The notes beneath the pieces were generated by a model. The model saw only the letters and a program-made list of their open reading frames with translations, searched no databases and was not told where the DNA came from. Made by a program: the position numbers and the translations under genes. A stretch of DNA of 64,000 nucleotides, from positions 1 to 64,000 of the forward strand of contig JAEZCO010000091.1 of assembly GCA_023433505.1 (NCBI GenBank), in the 5' to 3' direction. Shown here piece after piece: positions 51,799 to 61,683 of the stretch (positions are counted from its first letter, which is position 1; each line of letters starts with the position of its first letter). The stretch comes from Bacillota bacterium (GTDB lineage: Bacteria; Bacillota; Clostridia; Acetivibrionales; DTU013).

Positions 51799-52527
51799 AT
51801 GACCTTTGGACACGAAGATAAGCCTCTTGAATTGTTTTCCGCCCCGCATCTTGCAGCAGTGGCTCTGATCCTTGCTTTCTGTATCGCTTTGGTCCTTTGC
51901 AGAAAAAAACTGCAGAATGAGACTGCCGGCAGCCGGTTTGCCATATTTCTTGCAGTCGTTACCGCGTTTCAGCAGACACTTCTGTTTGTATGGTATGCCT
52001 ATTCCGGAGAATGGTCCGTCTCCTGGACGCTTCCCATACAGTTGTGCGATTTATCCGTATTCCTCTCGGTGCTGGTGCTTATAACAAAAAACAAATACCT
52101 GTCAGAGGTGCTTTACTTCTGGGGTCTGGGAGGAGCTACCCAGGCAGTGCTCACTCCGGATATGGGAAACCATACCTTTCCCCATTTTGTGTTTTACCAG
52201 TTTTTCGTCAGCCATGGGCTGATCCTGCTGACATGCCTTTTCATTATTTCGGTCCATCGATTCCGGCCAACGTTTAAATCTGTCATCCGGGTATTCGTCA
52301 TCACAAATCTTTATGCCGCAGTGATAATGCTTGTCAATGCCCTAACGGGGAGCAACTACCTGTTTCTCCGGTATAAGCCCCAGGGCGGCTCCATCATGGA
52401 GCTGCTGGGACCATGGCCATGGTATATTCTATGGCTGGAAGCCGTGGCACTCATCCTCTTTCTGCTTTTGTACCTGCCTTTTGCCTTTAAAGGTGACGCC
52501 GGAAAGTCTGCTCCTTTTTCAGCATAA
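51799..52527 (+). CDS. YwaF-like TIGR02206 family membrane protein
   Basis: The 242-residue protein has about six to seven membrane helices and the TIGR02206 marks (LPIQLCDLSVFLSVLVL, GGATQAVLTPDMG, HGLILLTCLF). The function is unknown; the family is related to eukaryotic TMEM164. The ribosome site (GGATG) is weak, so the start is less certain. Confidence 0.85.
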   Translation: MTFGHEDKPLELFSAPHLAAVALILAFCIALVLCRKKLQNETAGSRFAIFLAVVTAFQQTLLFVWYAYSGEWSVSWTLPIQLCDLSVFLSVLVLITKNKYLSEVLYFWGLGGATQAVLTPDMGNHTFPHFVFYQFFVSHGLILLTCLFIISVHRFRPTFKSVIRVFVITNLYAAVIMLVNALTGSNYLFLRYKPQGGSIMELLGPWPWYILWLEAVALILFLLLYLPFAFKGDAGKSAPFSA

Positions 52528-52586
52528 ATTTGCTATGTGCTCGGGCTTCTCACGCTAACACCCTTACGGCACTCTCCTGACATTCA

Positions 52587-53186
52587 TTACACTGTCCTTA
52601 GCTCGTAAAATACCAGGTATCTGTCTCCAATGGGCTTATTGCAATGGTCCGTGTTGTATGCATAACTCCATTCCGCCAGAACTGACCTTCCTTCACTCAA
52701 ATCCTCTCTGAATCTTCCTTTAAATAAGGCGGAATATTTTTTGATTTCATTGACCTCATCATGGCTCAGGAACATGGCGTTACCGTGATATTCAACACTT
52801 TCGCCTTCATCTGACGCAGAAAAGAGAATGGTAACATCCTTTCTGCCATAGGTGACCAGATTCCAAAGATCCTTGTCTACAGCTTCAATAACGGTCATTC
52901 TGCTGTTGATCTCCAGGACCCCGCTCTTCTCCGCTATAAAATAAGGATAATAGACAATAAGCCCTCTTCCGGAATACTTGCCCAGCAATTCCCTGCCTTT
53001 TCGGCAGGCCTCTTCGGAAGTTGCTCCCACCAGCCTGGGAAGGTTCAGATCATTGCTGTCTTCCACGGCAACGCGGATCGTCCAGAGCAGCCTCTCATCC
53101 AATTCGGTCTCCGGCGTAAATTGTTTCCATGGCACTGTAGGAAGGTTTAAAGCTTTCAGTTGGTAAAATCCAAGATATTTGTTCAC
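52587..53186 (-). CDS. Hypothetical protein, cotranscribed with HD-domain gene
   Basis: The 199-residue soluble protein (start MNKYLGFYQLKALNLPTVPW, later GRGLIVYYPYFIAEKSGVLE) has no signal peptide, membrane helix or motif I can name. The GTG start follows GAGGAG. It begins 27 bases after the HD-domain gene, so the two are probably one operon, and the product may work with that protein. Confidence 0.7.
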   Translation of the reverse strand: MNKYLGFYQLKALNLPTVPWKQFTPETELDERLLWTIRVAVEDSNDLNLPRLVGATSEEACRKGRELLGKYSGRGLIVYYPYFIAEKSGVLEINSRMTVIEAVDKDLWNLVTYGRKDVTILFSASDEGESVEYHGNAMFLSHDEVNEIKKYSALFKGRFREDLSEGRSVLAEWSYAYNTDHCNKPIGDRYLVFYELRTV

Positions 53187-53213
53187 ACGCTCTCCTCATC
53201 CGTACAGCGGGGC

Positions 53214-54413
53214 TTAATTAATATTGAAATAATCAAACATCATTCCCGCATCCAGTCCGGCAACCCTGCAGATGCGGTATCTCTCATAAAGCTGCCGGTG
53301 GCCTTCCTTCAGGTTATGGGAGGTGATTCCGTGCTTGATGGACAAATAGGCTTCCATATATGCCGCGAATTTGTCGCAGAACTCAATGATCTGCCCGTCC
53401 ACAGGGTCAAAGGTATTTTCATTGAAGCTGTAGTTGATATCCTCCGAGGTGACGATTTCCAACCCGTTTTCCGTTTTGATCTTGCTCATGAACTCATTTT
53501 CCGTAAAATACCGTATTTCCTCCTGCCAGCCGCCGGGCAGCAACGGATAAATAACTTCCTCCATCTGCCTGTCCTCGATCTCCTTGATCAGCTCACCAAG
53601 ACCTTCGACCGAGTTTTTGACCGGCGAAATTATATCCCTGGTAAGTACTTCCGGCATATCGTGGAACAAGCCTGCAAAGAAGTTGTTATATTTTCTTTTC
53701 TCACAAGCGTTGACCTGCAGCGACAGCATATAGGAAAGAACCGCTACAATCAGCATATGCCCTGCGACTGAAGTTTCCGGCACCCTGGGGGTCTGGGCCC
53801 ACCGCTGTTGAAATCTGAGCTGGCCGATCAGATTCAGAAAATCCTTGGAATTCTTATTTAAAGAAAATTTTTGCACGCCGGAAATGTCGTAATGCTCCTC
53901 GATCTGCCCGTCGATGATCTTTTTCGTTTCCTCCAGGCGGTAGAAGCCGCTGCTTAGCCTGTAGACGATATCGAATTCCCAGTTGGTAGCCAGGAAATGT
54001 GACGCTTTCAGAATCCTTTTCTCATGATAGGAGCACTCAGGCTCAAAGAAGTATTGTTCAATCCTTTGCTTCATGCCGGCTTCTATTTCATAGACGCCCT
54101 TGTCCTTCAGCATGGCAAGTACAAGCCGGTTAATCTGGGGGCCCTGCTTTTCCATGAGCTTGTGGAAAATCGGCGGTTTTATGTCGGTCAGCAAAATGCG
54201 TTGAAAGAACTCAAAGATTGCTCCCTCGATGAGGCTTGTCCAATTTACAGGCTTGCCTTCGTCTTCCTCAAACCTGCCGATGACATAGGCGAAAAAAAGC
54301 TTGTGCGCCTGCTTGTCAAGCTCCGTAAAGCCCTTGTGAGGCCTTATATGGTCATTCCAGCGCTGAATGCTGGCAGCATCGTATATAAACCGTAAAAAAT
54401 TCTCTCTTAACAA
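53214..54413 (-). CDS. HD-domain phosphohydrolase, YfbR-like
   Basis: The 399-residue protein has an HD domain in its middle: TSVAGHMLIV supplies one His, FAGLFHDMPEVLTRDIISP the HD pair, and IEFCDKFAAYMEA the later Asp. The pattern is that of YfbR/HDDC2-type 5'-deoxynucleotidases. The first 190 residues are not part of the domain and are unassigned, so it is larger than YfbR (about 200). The start is a TTG preceded by GGGGCGG. Confidence 0.82.
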   Translation of the reverse strand: MLRENFLRFIYDAASIQRWNDHIRPHKGFTELDKQAHKLFFAYVIGRFEEDEGKPVNWTSLIEGAIFEFFQRILLTDIKPPIFHKLMEKQGPQINRLVLAMLKDKGVYEIEAGMKQRIEQYFFEPECSYHEKRILKASHFLATNWEFDIVYRLSSGFYRLEETKKIIDGQIEEHYDISGVQKFSLNKNSKDFLNLIGQLRFQQRWAQTPRVPETSVAGHMLIVAVLSYMLSLQVNACEKRKYNNFFAGLFHDMPEVLTRDIISPVKNSVEGLGELIKEIEDRQMEEVIYPLLPGGWQEEIRYFTENEFMSKIKTENGLEIVTSEDINYSFNENTFDPVDGQIIEFCDKFAAYMEAYLSIKHGITSHNLKEGHRQLYERYRICRVAGLDAGMMFDYFNIN

Positions 54414-54554
54414 TTCATCCGCCCCCCAACCCCAATATAACTGTCCTGCGCATATGTTACCAACATATTATCATAAGTGCCATTGATGCACAATGTGCTC
54501 CAGCCTGGACAGATGAAAATTATCCCCTTTAGAGCTTCAAACAAAATTCGCCAC

Positions 54555-54582
54555 TTGCCGTACACTGTTAATAAGGTATAAT
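54555..54582 (+). promoter_or_regulatory. Sigma-A promoter of the first DUF445 gene
   Basis: TTGCCG (54555-54560) and TATAAT (54577-54582) are 16 bases apart, 38 bases upstream of the start at 54621. Confidence 0.6.
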
Positions 54583-54620
54583 ATTCAGGTATAGATTATA
54601 ATTGCTTCGGGGTGAAGACT

Positions 54621-55886
54621 TTGAAAAAAAACAACCGCTATATAGCTTCTTTAATCCTGCTTCTGGTGACCCTAGGGTTTTTCATCAGCAGCGCTTTTAA
54701 CCATACATTTGCCGGACAGCTGCTGTCGGCTTTGTTCGGAGCGTCAATGATCGGCGGAATCGCGGACTGGTTCGGCATAACGGCGCTTTTCCGAAAGCCT
54801 CTGGGCATCCCTTTCCGGACGGAAATCATCCCCAGGAACCGTCAGAAATTATATGACTCACTGGTGCATATGGTGGAAAAGGAGCTTCTTACGAAGGAGG
54901 CTTTGAAAAGCAAGCTGGACAGGTTCGACATTTCCCAGAAGCTCATTCAGTATCTGGAAGAGCAGGGCGGCAAACATGATCTCGCCATGCTGGTGAATAA
55001 AATCGTAGCCGATATGCTTGACAGGGTAGATCCCAACCAGGCAGGCTCTTTCCTGGAAAAGCTCATTCATGAAAACTCCTCCCGGCTGGATTTTTTTAAG
55101 CTGTTCCAGACCGCCGCCGAATGGCTTGCGAAAAATGCTGCCGATGAAAAAGTCATTCCCGCAGCCGTGGACAAAATTAAGGATTTCATCCTTTTCCCGG
55201 GTTTTGGGACCCTTCTGTACAAAGTCGTCCAGGATATTTTTGATAAACTGGAAAGCAATGCGGAAAAGGAAACCGCCGGGAAAAGGATGTTTTTCAAGTT
55301 TGTACTGACCCTGGCCGATTTCTCGCCAATGTCGCCCACCAGGCTGTCATCCAGGCTTTTAACCGAAGCCCTTGAATATTTCAACAGCATGAAGGACGCC
55401 GAAAGCCCTCAGAGGAAAGGCTTTGAAAAATGGCTTGAAAGAAATGTGGAGGAATTCCGCTCCAATCCGGCATTACAGGAAACCGTCCGTCAAAAAGGCA
55501 TCGAGCTTCTGAAGAACGTAAGCCTGGGTCCCGTGTTTACAAGTCATGTCTACCCCTACTTTAAAGGCGAAGAACAGTTTTTAAAGCTGCAGTCCCTTAT
55601 CGAGGGACTGGTGGAGAAGCTGGCGGAGGATTTCAAGGAAAACCCGGAGGACCAGGCCGCCTTGAATGCCTATGTCAAAAACGCCCTGATACAGCTCATT
55701 GACGAAAATCACCAGGTCATCGGCCAGATGGTCAGAAACCAGCTCGACAAATTTTCTACCGAAATGCTGGTGGAAATGATCGAGGAAAAAGCGGGGAACG
55801 ACCTGCAAATTATAAGGATCAACGGCTCGGTCGTAGGAGGGCTCACCGGCTTGGCAATTTTCCTTCTGACCTTCTGGATCCGGTGA
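54621..55886 (+). CDS. DUF445 family membrane protein, first of a tandem pair
   Basis: The 421-residue protein has hydrophobic segments at the start (SLILLLVTLGFFISS, then GASMIGGIADWFGITALFRK) and at the end (VVGGLTGLAIFLLTFW), with a long amphipathic helical middle. GGIADWFxxTALFRKPLG is the DUF445 signature. The family is a predicted membrane protein of unknown function. The TTG at 54621 follows GGGGTG; an in-frame GTG nine bases earlier lies inside that ribosome site. The next gene is a paralogue. Confidence 0.85.
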   Translation: MKKNNRYIASLILLLVTLGFFISSAFNHTFAGQLLSALFGASMIGGIADWFGITALFRKPLGIPFRTEIIPRNRQKLYDSLVHMVEKELLTKEALKSKLDRFDISQKLIQYLEEQGGKHDLAMLVNKIVADMLDRVDPNQAGSFLEKLIHENSSRLDFFKLFQTAAEWLAKNAADEKVIPAAVDKIKDFILFPGFGTLLYKVVQDIFDKLESNAEKETAGKRMFFKFVLTLADFSPMSPTRLSSRLLTEALEYFNSMKDAESPQRKGFEKWLERNVEEFRSNPALQETVRQKGIELLKNVSLGPVFTSHVYPYFKGEEQFLKLQSLIEGLVEKLAEDFKENPEDQAALNAYVKNALIQLIDENHQVIGQMVRNQLDKFSTEMLVEMIEEKAGNDLQIIRINGSVVGGLTGLAIFLLTFWIR

Positions 55887-55943
55887 CTGGGTTCGCCATA
55901 GGGTTTGAAGCGCTTTGGGCACAACGAAAGGACGGATGGTGTA

Positions 55944-57251
55944 ATGCAAAATAGAAGCAAGGCAAATCGATTACTTTTAAGCGTATTTATTCTGTTTGTG
56001 ATAACAACGGTTTTAAAGCTCCTGTACCGGGACAGCTTTGCTGCAGGGCTGCTGGCATTTACAGCCGAAGCGGCACTTGTGGGCGGCATTGCGGACTGGT
56101 TTGCCGTGACGGCCCTTTTCAGGAAACCTCTGGGGTTTTCCTGGCATACCGCCATTGTCCCCAATAACCGGGAGAGAATCATCGAAAAAATAACCTTTAT
56201 GGTAGGCGACGAGCTGTTGGGCGTGGACTCCATAAAAAACAAGCTGTCAGGCTTCAATATGACAGACGCCCTGCTTGACAGGCTTTCCGGCAGTATGGAC
56301 AAAAACTCGCTGGAGGGTCATGTTCAAACCCTGGTTGCCGACAATATGGAACTGCTGGACAGAGCAAAAATCACCGGAGACATCGATGCGCTGATCAAGG
56401 AGAACCTGAAAAAGGAAAACGTCTCTGAGGAAATCAGGGATCTCATCGTAAAAGCCTTCAACGAAGGGAAACACGCCGACTGGCTCATGCTTCTCCTTGG
56501 AAAGGCCGTTGAGATTGCCCGCAGGCCCGCTACCCGGGAGAAAATATATAAAATATTGAGGGAACAGGAAAAATTCAGCCAGGAAACAACAGGCTCCGGT
56601 ACCTTCTTCGTAAAAACCCTTCTCACGGTTTCCCACAGCAGCAAGCATACCAACCTGCTGACAATATCCGGCCTGCTGCAGGAGGAACTGGTAGATACGC
56701 TGGAACAGCTCAGGAACCCGGAACACCCTGTCTTCAAAAAATTCCTTGAGAATTCGGATTCTTTGCTCAAGGAACTGGACGGCGCCGGAACTCTTTCCCA
56801 TACCATACAAACCTGGAAAAACGGGATCCTTGAACGCTTGGACCTGCTTGACGCACTTCAGCTCATGATTTCCACAGTGATCGAATCACAGATCAATCGA
56901 GGAGAAGCCGCCGCATGGATCGCCGGCCATCTTGACAAATACCGCAGCGACCTGAAGCAGGATTCCGAAATGCGGGAATGGATCGATACCATCCTGAAGG
57001 AAATGCTGGAGAAAATCATACGAAATGAGCACCATCTCATCGGGGAGATTGTGCAGGAGACGCTTGAAGCCTTTACAAACAAACGTTTGAATCAGTTCAT
57101 CGAGGAAAAAGTCGGTGAGGACCTGCAGTGGATCCGCATAAACGGCTCGATTGTCGGCGCTTCTGCAGGTTTGCTGATCTATCTGTTCGCCAACCTGGTA
57201 TATACCCCCTATATTGTTCCGGTATTGCATGGCCTGCTGGGAATAGGGTAG
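55944..57251 (+). CDS. DUF445 family membrane protein, second of a tandem pair
   Basis: The 435-residue protein repeats the layout of its neighbour: hydrophobic N-terminus, GGIADWFAVTALFRKPLG signature near residue 45, helical middle, and a C-terminal membrane stretch (RINGSIVGASAGLLIYLF). Both share RINGS(I/V)VG near the end. The ATG at 55944 follows AGGACGG. It begins 57 bases after the first DUF445 gene, so a duplicated operon pair is likely. Confidence 0.85.
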   Translation: MQNRSKANRLLLSVFILFVITTVLKLLYRDSFAAGLLAFTAEAALVGGIADWFAVTALFRKPLGFSWHTAIVPNNRERIIEKITFMVGDELLGVDSIKNKLSGFNMTDALLDRLSGSMDKNSLEGHVQTLVADNMELLDRAKITGDIDALIKENLKKENVSEEIRDLIVKAFNEGKHADWLMLLLGKAVEIARRPATREKIYKILREQEKFSQETTGSGTFFVKTLLTVSHSSKHTNLLTISGLLQEELVDTLEQLRNPEHPVFKKFLENSDSLLKELDGAGTLSHTIQTWKNGILERLDLLDALQLMISTVIESQINRGEAAAWIAGHLDKYRSDLKQDSEMREWIDTILKEMLEKIIRNEHHLIGEIVQETLEAFTNKRLNQFIEEKVGEDLQWIRINGSIVGASAGLLIYLFANLVYTPYIVPVLHGLLGIG

Positions 57252-57265
57252 TCAGCAAGCTTGGG

Positions 57266-58774
57266 TCAAAAGCCTCTGCAGTCCGGAACCGTCTTTAAGG
57301 AAATGAGCATAACGCTGACATCGTCTTCAAAATCTTCATTTTCATCCGTCCTGAAGGATTGAATAAGTTTTTGAACAAAAGTCTCCTGGCTTTCCCTGTA
57401 AGATTCAATGATTTGTATGGCACCCTCGCATATGGCATTCCAGTAGATTTGATTTTGGGTGCCTGAGGTAAAAAGACCATCCGTGTACAGGATAATTATA
57501 TCGTTTTGCAAAATGGCTTTTTGCTCCAATTCATACTTGGTACCGGTCTGCATTGCCAGAAGGAATCCATTTTGCTCGAGTATATTCACAATTCCGGATA
57601 CGGTATTGATGACAACAGGATAAGGGTGCCCGGCATTTGAATAGTACAGCCTGCCGTTTCTGATCAGGCCTATAAAGGCTGAAACCAAATGTTCATTGTC
57701 ATCGCCAAGGATATTGAACAAGATGGAATTCATATTTTCCAATACTTCATTGGGGTAGGTATTGTTATGAATACAATTGTTAAAGATGCCTTTAACCATT
57801 GCGGACACCATTGCCGATACAAAGCCGTGACCTGCGACATCCGCTATAATAAACCAAAGAGAATTTCCGATGTTTACGCAGTCATACAAGTCCCCTCCGA
57901 CAATGCTGCTTGGTATATACTTCCCATACATGTCTGCCATTTCGAATTTTTTAACCGTAAACATCAAGGAAGCTTGAAAAGCATTTGCGTTGGTCAGCTC
58001 ATTTGCGAATTTCCACCGTTCTTCATGCTTGTTAAGTCTTTCTGTTAAAATACTCTTTTCGGTAATATCATTTGCAATAGCCGATACGCCTGTAATGGTC
58101 CCATCCATCCCGTAAATCGGAGAAATTGACAAGGATACCCGAATAAAGCTTCCGTCTTTTCTCTTTCGGATTGTTTTGTGCCGCTCGATCTTTCCCCCGT
58201 CTCTGATTTTAGACAGGATCCGGTCCAGATTATCTCCGCTTTCTGACGGAATTATCATCGTGGCACTTTTCCCTAAAGCCTCGGCCTTGGTATACCCGTA
58301 TAATTTCACAGCCCCTTTGTTCCAGCTGGTTATCCTGCCGTCCAGTGTCGTCCCGATAATTGCGGAATCCGACGACTCTACAATGGAAGCCAGCACTTTT
58401 ATTTCTTCAAGCCTTTTGTTTCTGTTGGTTATGTCTCTGATAATACTTGCAACATAGTGCCCCGAGGCATCCTCTACCCCGACGGATTTCACCTCGACAG
58501 GGAAACCGGAACCGTCTTTTCTATAATGAACGGTTTCAAATTCCACCCCGTCGGTTTTTGCCCTGCTGAATTGCATTCTGGCAATCTCAGTATTGTCCTG
58601 TCCTCTGATTTCGAATATGCTCAGTCCCACCAGTTCGTTATAATCGTACCCATAGGATTCAACAGCCAATTTATTTGCTTCAATGATCCTGCCTTCCGAA
58701 TCCAATACAAGTATGATATCCTTGGCATTTTCCACTACTTCTTTATAAATAGAAGAATTATTTTTATCGAGCAT
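57266..58774 (-). CDS. PAS-PAS-SpoIIE (PPM) phosphatase
   Basis: The 502-residue protein has two PAS domains (residues about 8-125, IILVLDSEGRIIEANKLAVE; and 135-245, IIGTTLDGRITSWNKGAVKL), then a SpoIIE/RsbU-type phosphatase domain (SSIVGGDLYDCVNIG, IIADVAGHGFVSAMVSAM, YYSNAGHPYP, IILYTDGLF). Such proteins dephosphorylate anti-anti-sigma factors in response to a PAS signal. There is no membrane helix, and no partner sigma-factor genes are nearby. Confidence 0.92.
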   Translation of the reverse strand: MLDKNNSSIYKEVVENAKDIILVLDSEGRIIEANKLAVESYGYDYNELVGLSIFEIRGQDNTEIARMQFSRAKTDGVEFETVHYRKDGSGFPVEVKSVGVEDASGHYVASIIRDITNRNKRLEEIKVLASIVESSDSAIIGTTLDGRITSWNKGAVKLYGYTKAEALGKSATMIIPSESGDNLDRILSKIRDGGKIERHKTIRKRKDGSFIRVSLSISPIYGMDGTITGVSAIANDITEKSILTERLNKHEERWKFANELTNANAFQASLMFTVKKFEMADMYGKYIPSSIVGGDLYDCVNIGNSLWFIIADVAGHGFVSAMVSAMVKGIFNNCIHNNTYPNEVLENMNSILFNILGDDNEHLVSAFIGLIRNGRLYYSNAGHPYPVVINTVSGIVNILEQNGFLLAMQTGTKYELEQKAILQNDIIILYTDGLFTSGTQNQIYWNAICEGAIQIIESYRESQETFVQKLIQSFRTDENEDFEDDVSVMLISLKTVPDCRGF

Positions 58775-58925
58775 ATGCAATTCCGTCCTTTAAGATTCTG
58801 CCATATAGTAAATTATATAGTAATCGGCATAACTAATCTATAAATTTACGGTAAAATTTTGTATTAAAGTGTTAAAGGCTGCAACCCTTCACAGAAGGAA
58901 CGGCAGAAAAGCCGGATGATGCGGC

Positions 58926-58955
58926 AAAAAGGCAGGACTCTGAAAATCCTGCCTT
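58926..58955 (-). terminator. Terminator of the WG-repeat lipoprotein gene
   Basis: On the minus strand AAGGCAGGA pairs with TCCTGCCTT (9-base loop), running into a five-T stretch, 20 bases past the stop. Confidence 0.82.
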
Positions 58956-58974
58956 CTCCGCCCTGGTGGTTGAT

Positions 58975-60819
58975 TTAATTAAAAGCAAGCCAGAAGCTCC
59001 CGTCCGTCCGGAAAATATCCATGATCTGGCTGAAAGGAATGGTAAAGGTAGGAAAGCCCGAGGCATAAGGTGCGATATCATAAGGATCGAAATAAAGGTT
59101 CAGAGCATCCTTTGTGATAAAGAAGGGCTGATCCGCCGCGATTCCCTTATAGCTGTCCGGCCATACGCCCATCTCTTCTCCATGCTCCTTTATCTGAGCC
59201 GCAACAATATCACTCAGCACCTTTTCGTAATTGCTTCCGCTTTTGAACAGGTCTTTGAGCTCATAGAACCTGCCGCTGTCCACATTGATATGCGCATAAT
59301 TCATAAAGGGCATTCCGTGTGCGGCTCCGAAGGGAAAGTTATAGGCTGTCATTTCCAGTACAAGCAGCTTCTTCTTATTGAACCCGATACTGAATTGGCC
59401 GTCATAGGAATAGTCAAGCACCATTTCAGGCGTTATGCCCGGTTTGACCGACATATTCCTGAGCTTCGCATTCACTTCCTCCTGAACCTTCGGATCGGCA
59501 ATACCAGCGATTTCGGGATAATACACCAGATAGTTCCTGTTGGGCTTGTATTTCACTTCACAGACGGTTACGCCGATTTTAAGCTTGGCGCATGCTGACG
59601 GTTTGTATACTGTCTCGCCCTTCCTGTCCATATAGTACATTCTTCTGTCCACGTCCGCCTTGATGATACCGTCCAGAAGGGCCATAGTCCCGGAACCTTC
59701 CACCGAAGGGAGATTCTCGGCTCTCCTGCCGGTCTTGTCAGCAAAAAAAGTGTCACTGCTGTCATAGACGGACGCAATCCCATTTTTAAAATCACCTACG
59801 CCATAATACACATAATCAGTCAACGGTACTCCGTCCGGCCCAGCGATTGCGTATTTGGACCCAAAAAAGGAATATTCCGTGTTTATCGGGATTCCAAGTG
59901 CAAGCATGCCTTCACCGAGAATAAGGATATCGTTGTATTGCGGCTGAACAATGAATTTGCCCTTTTTGTCGATAAGGCCGTATTTATCCGCTACAGGGTC
60001 TTGTGACATGTTCACCGCCGCCGTACCGTTTTTAAAATCCTGGGCCATTGTAAACTGCGGCTTTATAACAACGTTTCCATTTTTATTGATGTAGCCGTAT
60101 TTACCGTCCTGCTTTTCCTGAAAGGCCAGCAGACCTTCGCTGTAATTCCCAAGATAATTATAATTGAAGCTGCTTATCTCATTCCCGCCGGTGTCCAGCA
60201 AGACATACCCGTCATTTACCGTTTTTGCAACGGCAAGCCCCTGGTTGAAGCTGTTTGCATACTCATATTTCGGTTCTACAACGACATTGCCCGCCGTATC
60301 AATATAGCCATAGAGCAGCTTTCCATCGCCGGTCTGGCTATAGAAAACCGCTCTGCCGTCGGAAAAATCGCCTATATAACCTTCAGGTCCGAAGATTACC
60401 GCACCTTTTTCGTCGATGGCTCTAAAGCCGTCATCCTTCTGGGCTATTGCAATTCCTTCCTTAAAATCGTTGATATAGGAATATGCCGGTTCCACCACAA
60501 ACTTCCCTTTTGTGTTGATGACACCCATCTTTCCTTCTATTCCGGCAACAGCAAGACCATTGCTTTGGAATTCACCGGCATCCGAATAGACAGGCTTTAG
60601 CTTGAATTCTCCCATGCTGTCGATGTATCCCCATTGACTGTCGCCCACATAGCTTACCTGAGCAGGGAACAAATCTATGGCTTCGGGATCTCTTGCGCCC
60701 CGGCCGCCATTGCCGGAGCTGTCCGTCCCCGGCCTTCCTGTGCCTGGGCCGCAGGCGGACATGGAAAAAAGCATTGCAAGAATCAGGGCTGCCAGAAGAG
60801 CAGAGGTGAACTTTTTCAT
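58975..60819 (-). CDS. WG-repeat lipoprotein with C-terminal DUF3298/RsiV-like domain
   Basis: The 614-residue protein has a lipoprotein signal (ILAMLFSMSACGPG). About eight WG repeats follow (residues about 55-400; units such as WGYIDSMGEFKLKPVYSDAG, YGYIDTAGNVVVEPKYEYAN, YGYINKNGNVVIKPQF). A C-terminal DUF3298/RsiV-type domain follows (residues about 440-605; AAHGMPFMNYAHINVDSGRF). It should be outside the membrane; WG repeats probably form a beta-propeller used for binding. The DUF3298 domain binds lysozyme in RsiV. AGGAG precedes the ATG. Confidence 0.85.
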   Translation of the reverse strand: MKKFTSALLAALILAMLFSMSACGPGTGRPGTDSSGNGGRGARDPEAIDLFPAQVSYVGDSQWGYIDSMGEFKLKPVYSDAGEFQSNGLAVAGIEGKMGVINTKGKFVVEPAYSYINDFKEGIAIAQKDDGFRAIDEKGAVIFGPEGYIGDFSDGRAVFYSQTGDGKLLYGYIDTAGNVVVEPKYEYANSFNQGLAVAKTVNDGYVLLDTGGNEISSFNYNYLGNYSEGLLAFQEKQDGKYGYINKNGNVVIKPQFTMAQDFKNGTAAVNMSQDPVADKYGLIDKKGKFIVQPQYNDILILGEGMLALGIPINTEYSFFGSKYAIAGPDGVPLTDYVYYGVGDFKNGIASVYDSSDTFFADKTGRRAENLPSVEGSGTMALLDGIIKADVDRRMYYMDRKGETVYKPSACAKLKIGVTVCEVKYKPNRNYLVYYPEIAGIADPKVQEEVNAKLRNMSVKPGITPEMVLDYSYDGQFSIGFNKKKLLVLEMTAYNFPFGAAHGMPFMNYAHINVDSGRFYELKDLFKSGSNYEKVLSDIVAAQIKEHGEEMGVWPDSYKGIAADQPFFITKDALNLYFDPYDIAPYASGFPTFTIPFSQIMDIFRTDGSFWLAFN

Positions 60820-60877
60820 AGATTTACTCCTATTTCGGAAATTCCACTATTATTCTACTTATTGTCTTTCGAGTATA

Positions 60878-60905
60878 TTACAAAAGGAAGCATCTATGCT
60901 ATAAT
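60878..60905 (+). promoter_or_regulatory. Sigma-A-like promoter of the PHP gene
   Basis: TTACAA (60878-60883) and TATAAT (60900-60905) are 16 bases apart, about 21 bases upstream of the ATG. Confidence 0.6.
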
Positions 60906-60926
60906 AAATACCGAAACGGAGGTAAA

Positions 60927-61601
60927 ATGAATAAATTTAAATACGATACACACATACATACAAGCGAAGTCAGCAACTGTGGAAAGGTCCCGGCAAAAGA
61001 AATGGTTAGGCTGTATAAAAATGCAGGCTATTCCGGGGTTGTCGTCACCGACCACTATTATAAAGGATATTTTGAAAGGCTGAAGGCCGGCAGTTGGAAT
61101 GAAAAGGTGGACCGATACCTGGAGGGTTACCGCATCGCTCAAAATGAAGGGGATAAGCTGGGCTTAAGGATTATTGCAGGGATGGAAATCACTTTTCCGG
61201 AAAATATGAACGACTATCTGGTTTACGGCATTGACGAGAAATTTTTGAAAGAAAACAAGGAACTGTATCATTTGGGCCTCGAAGGCTTCAGAAAGCTATT
61301 GGAAGGCCGTGACATCCTGCTCTTTCAGGCACACCCCTTCAGGCAGCATATGACCCGGGCGCTGCCGGAGCTCCTGGACGGAGTTGAGGTTTACAACGGC
61401 AATCCACGGCACGATTCCCGCAATCCTCTGGCACTTGAATATGCAGAAAAGAACGGGCTGAGAATGCTGTCCGGCTCTGACTTTCACCAGCGTGAGGATC
61501 TGGCAAGAGGCGGCATCATCGTAGCCGAAGAAATAAACAGCTCCGCGCAATTGGTAGACCTCATAAGAAATGGCAGAATCCTTGAATTGATTCGAAGCTG
61601 A
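60927..61601 (+). CDS. PHP-domain metal-dependent phosphoesterase
   Basis: The 224-residue protein has the PHP motifs in order: YDTHIHTSE at the start, VVVTDHYYKGYF, GMEITFPE, FQAHPFR and SGSDFHQRED near the end. The His and Asp residues fit a two- or three-metal site. PHP proteins hydrolyse phosphoesters such as histidinol phosphate or nucleotides; this small stand-alone form is not assignable further. GGAGG lies 6 bases before the ATG. Confidence 0.88.
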   Translation: MNKFKYDTHIHTSEVSNCGKVPAKEMVRLYKNAGYSGVVVTDHYYKGYFERLKAGSWNEKVDRYLEGYRIAQNEGDKLGLRIIAGMEITFPENMNDYLVYGIDEKFLKENKELYHLGLEGFRKLLEGRDILLFQAHPFRQHMTRALPELLDGVEVYNGNPRHDSRNPLALEYAEKNGLRMLSGSDFHQREDLARGGIIVAEEINSSAQLVDLIRNGRILELIRS

Positions 61602-61683
61602 CCGATAATTTTTTCAGACATGTAGCAAAGCACTCCGTATGATTAAATGTAAATCAAAAAAATAATAAGGAGTGACTTTTCAT

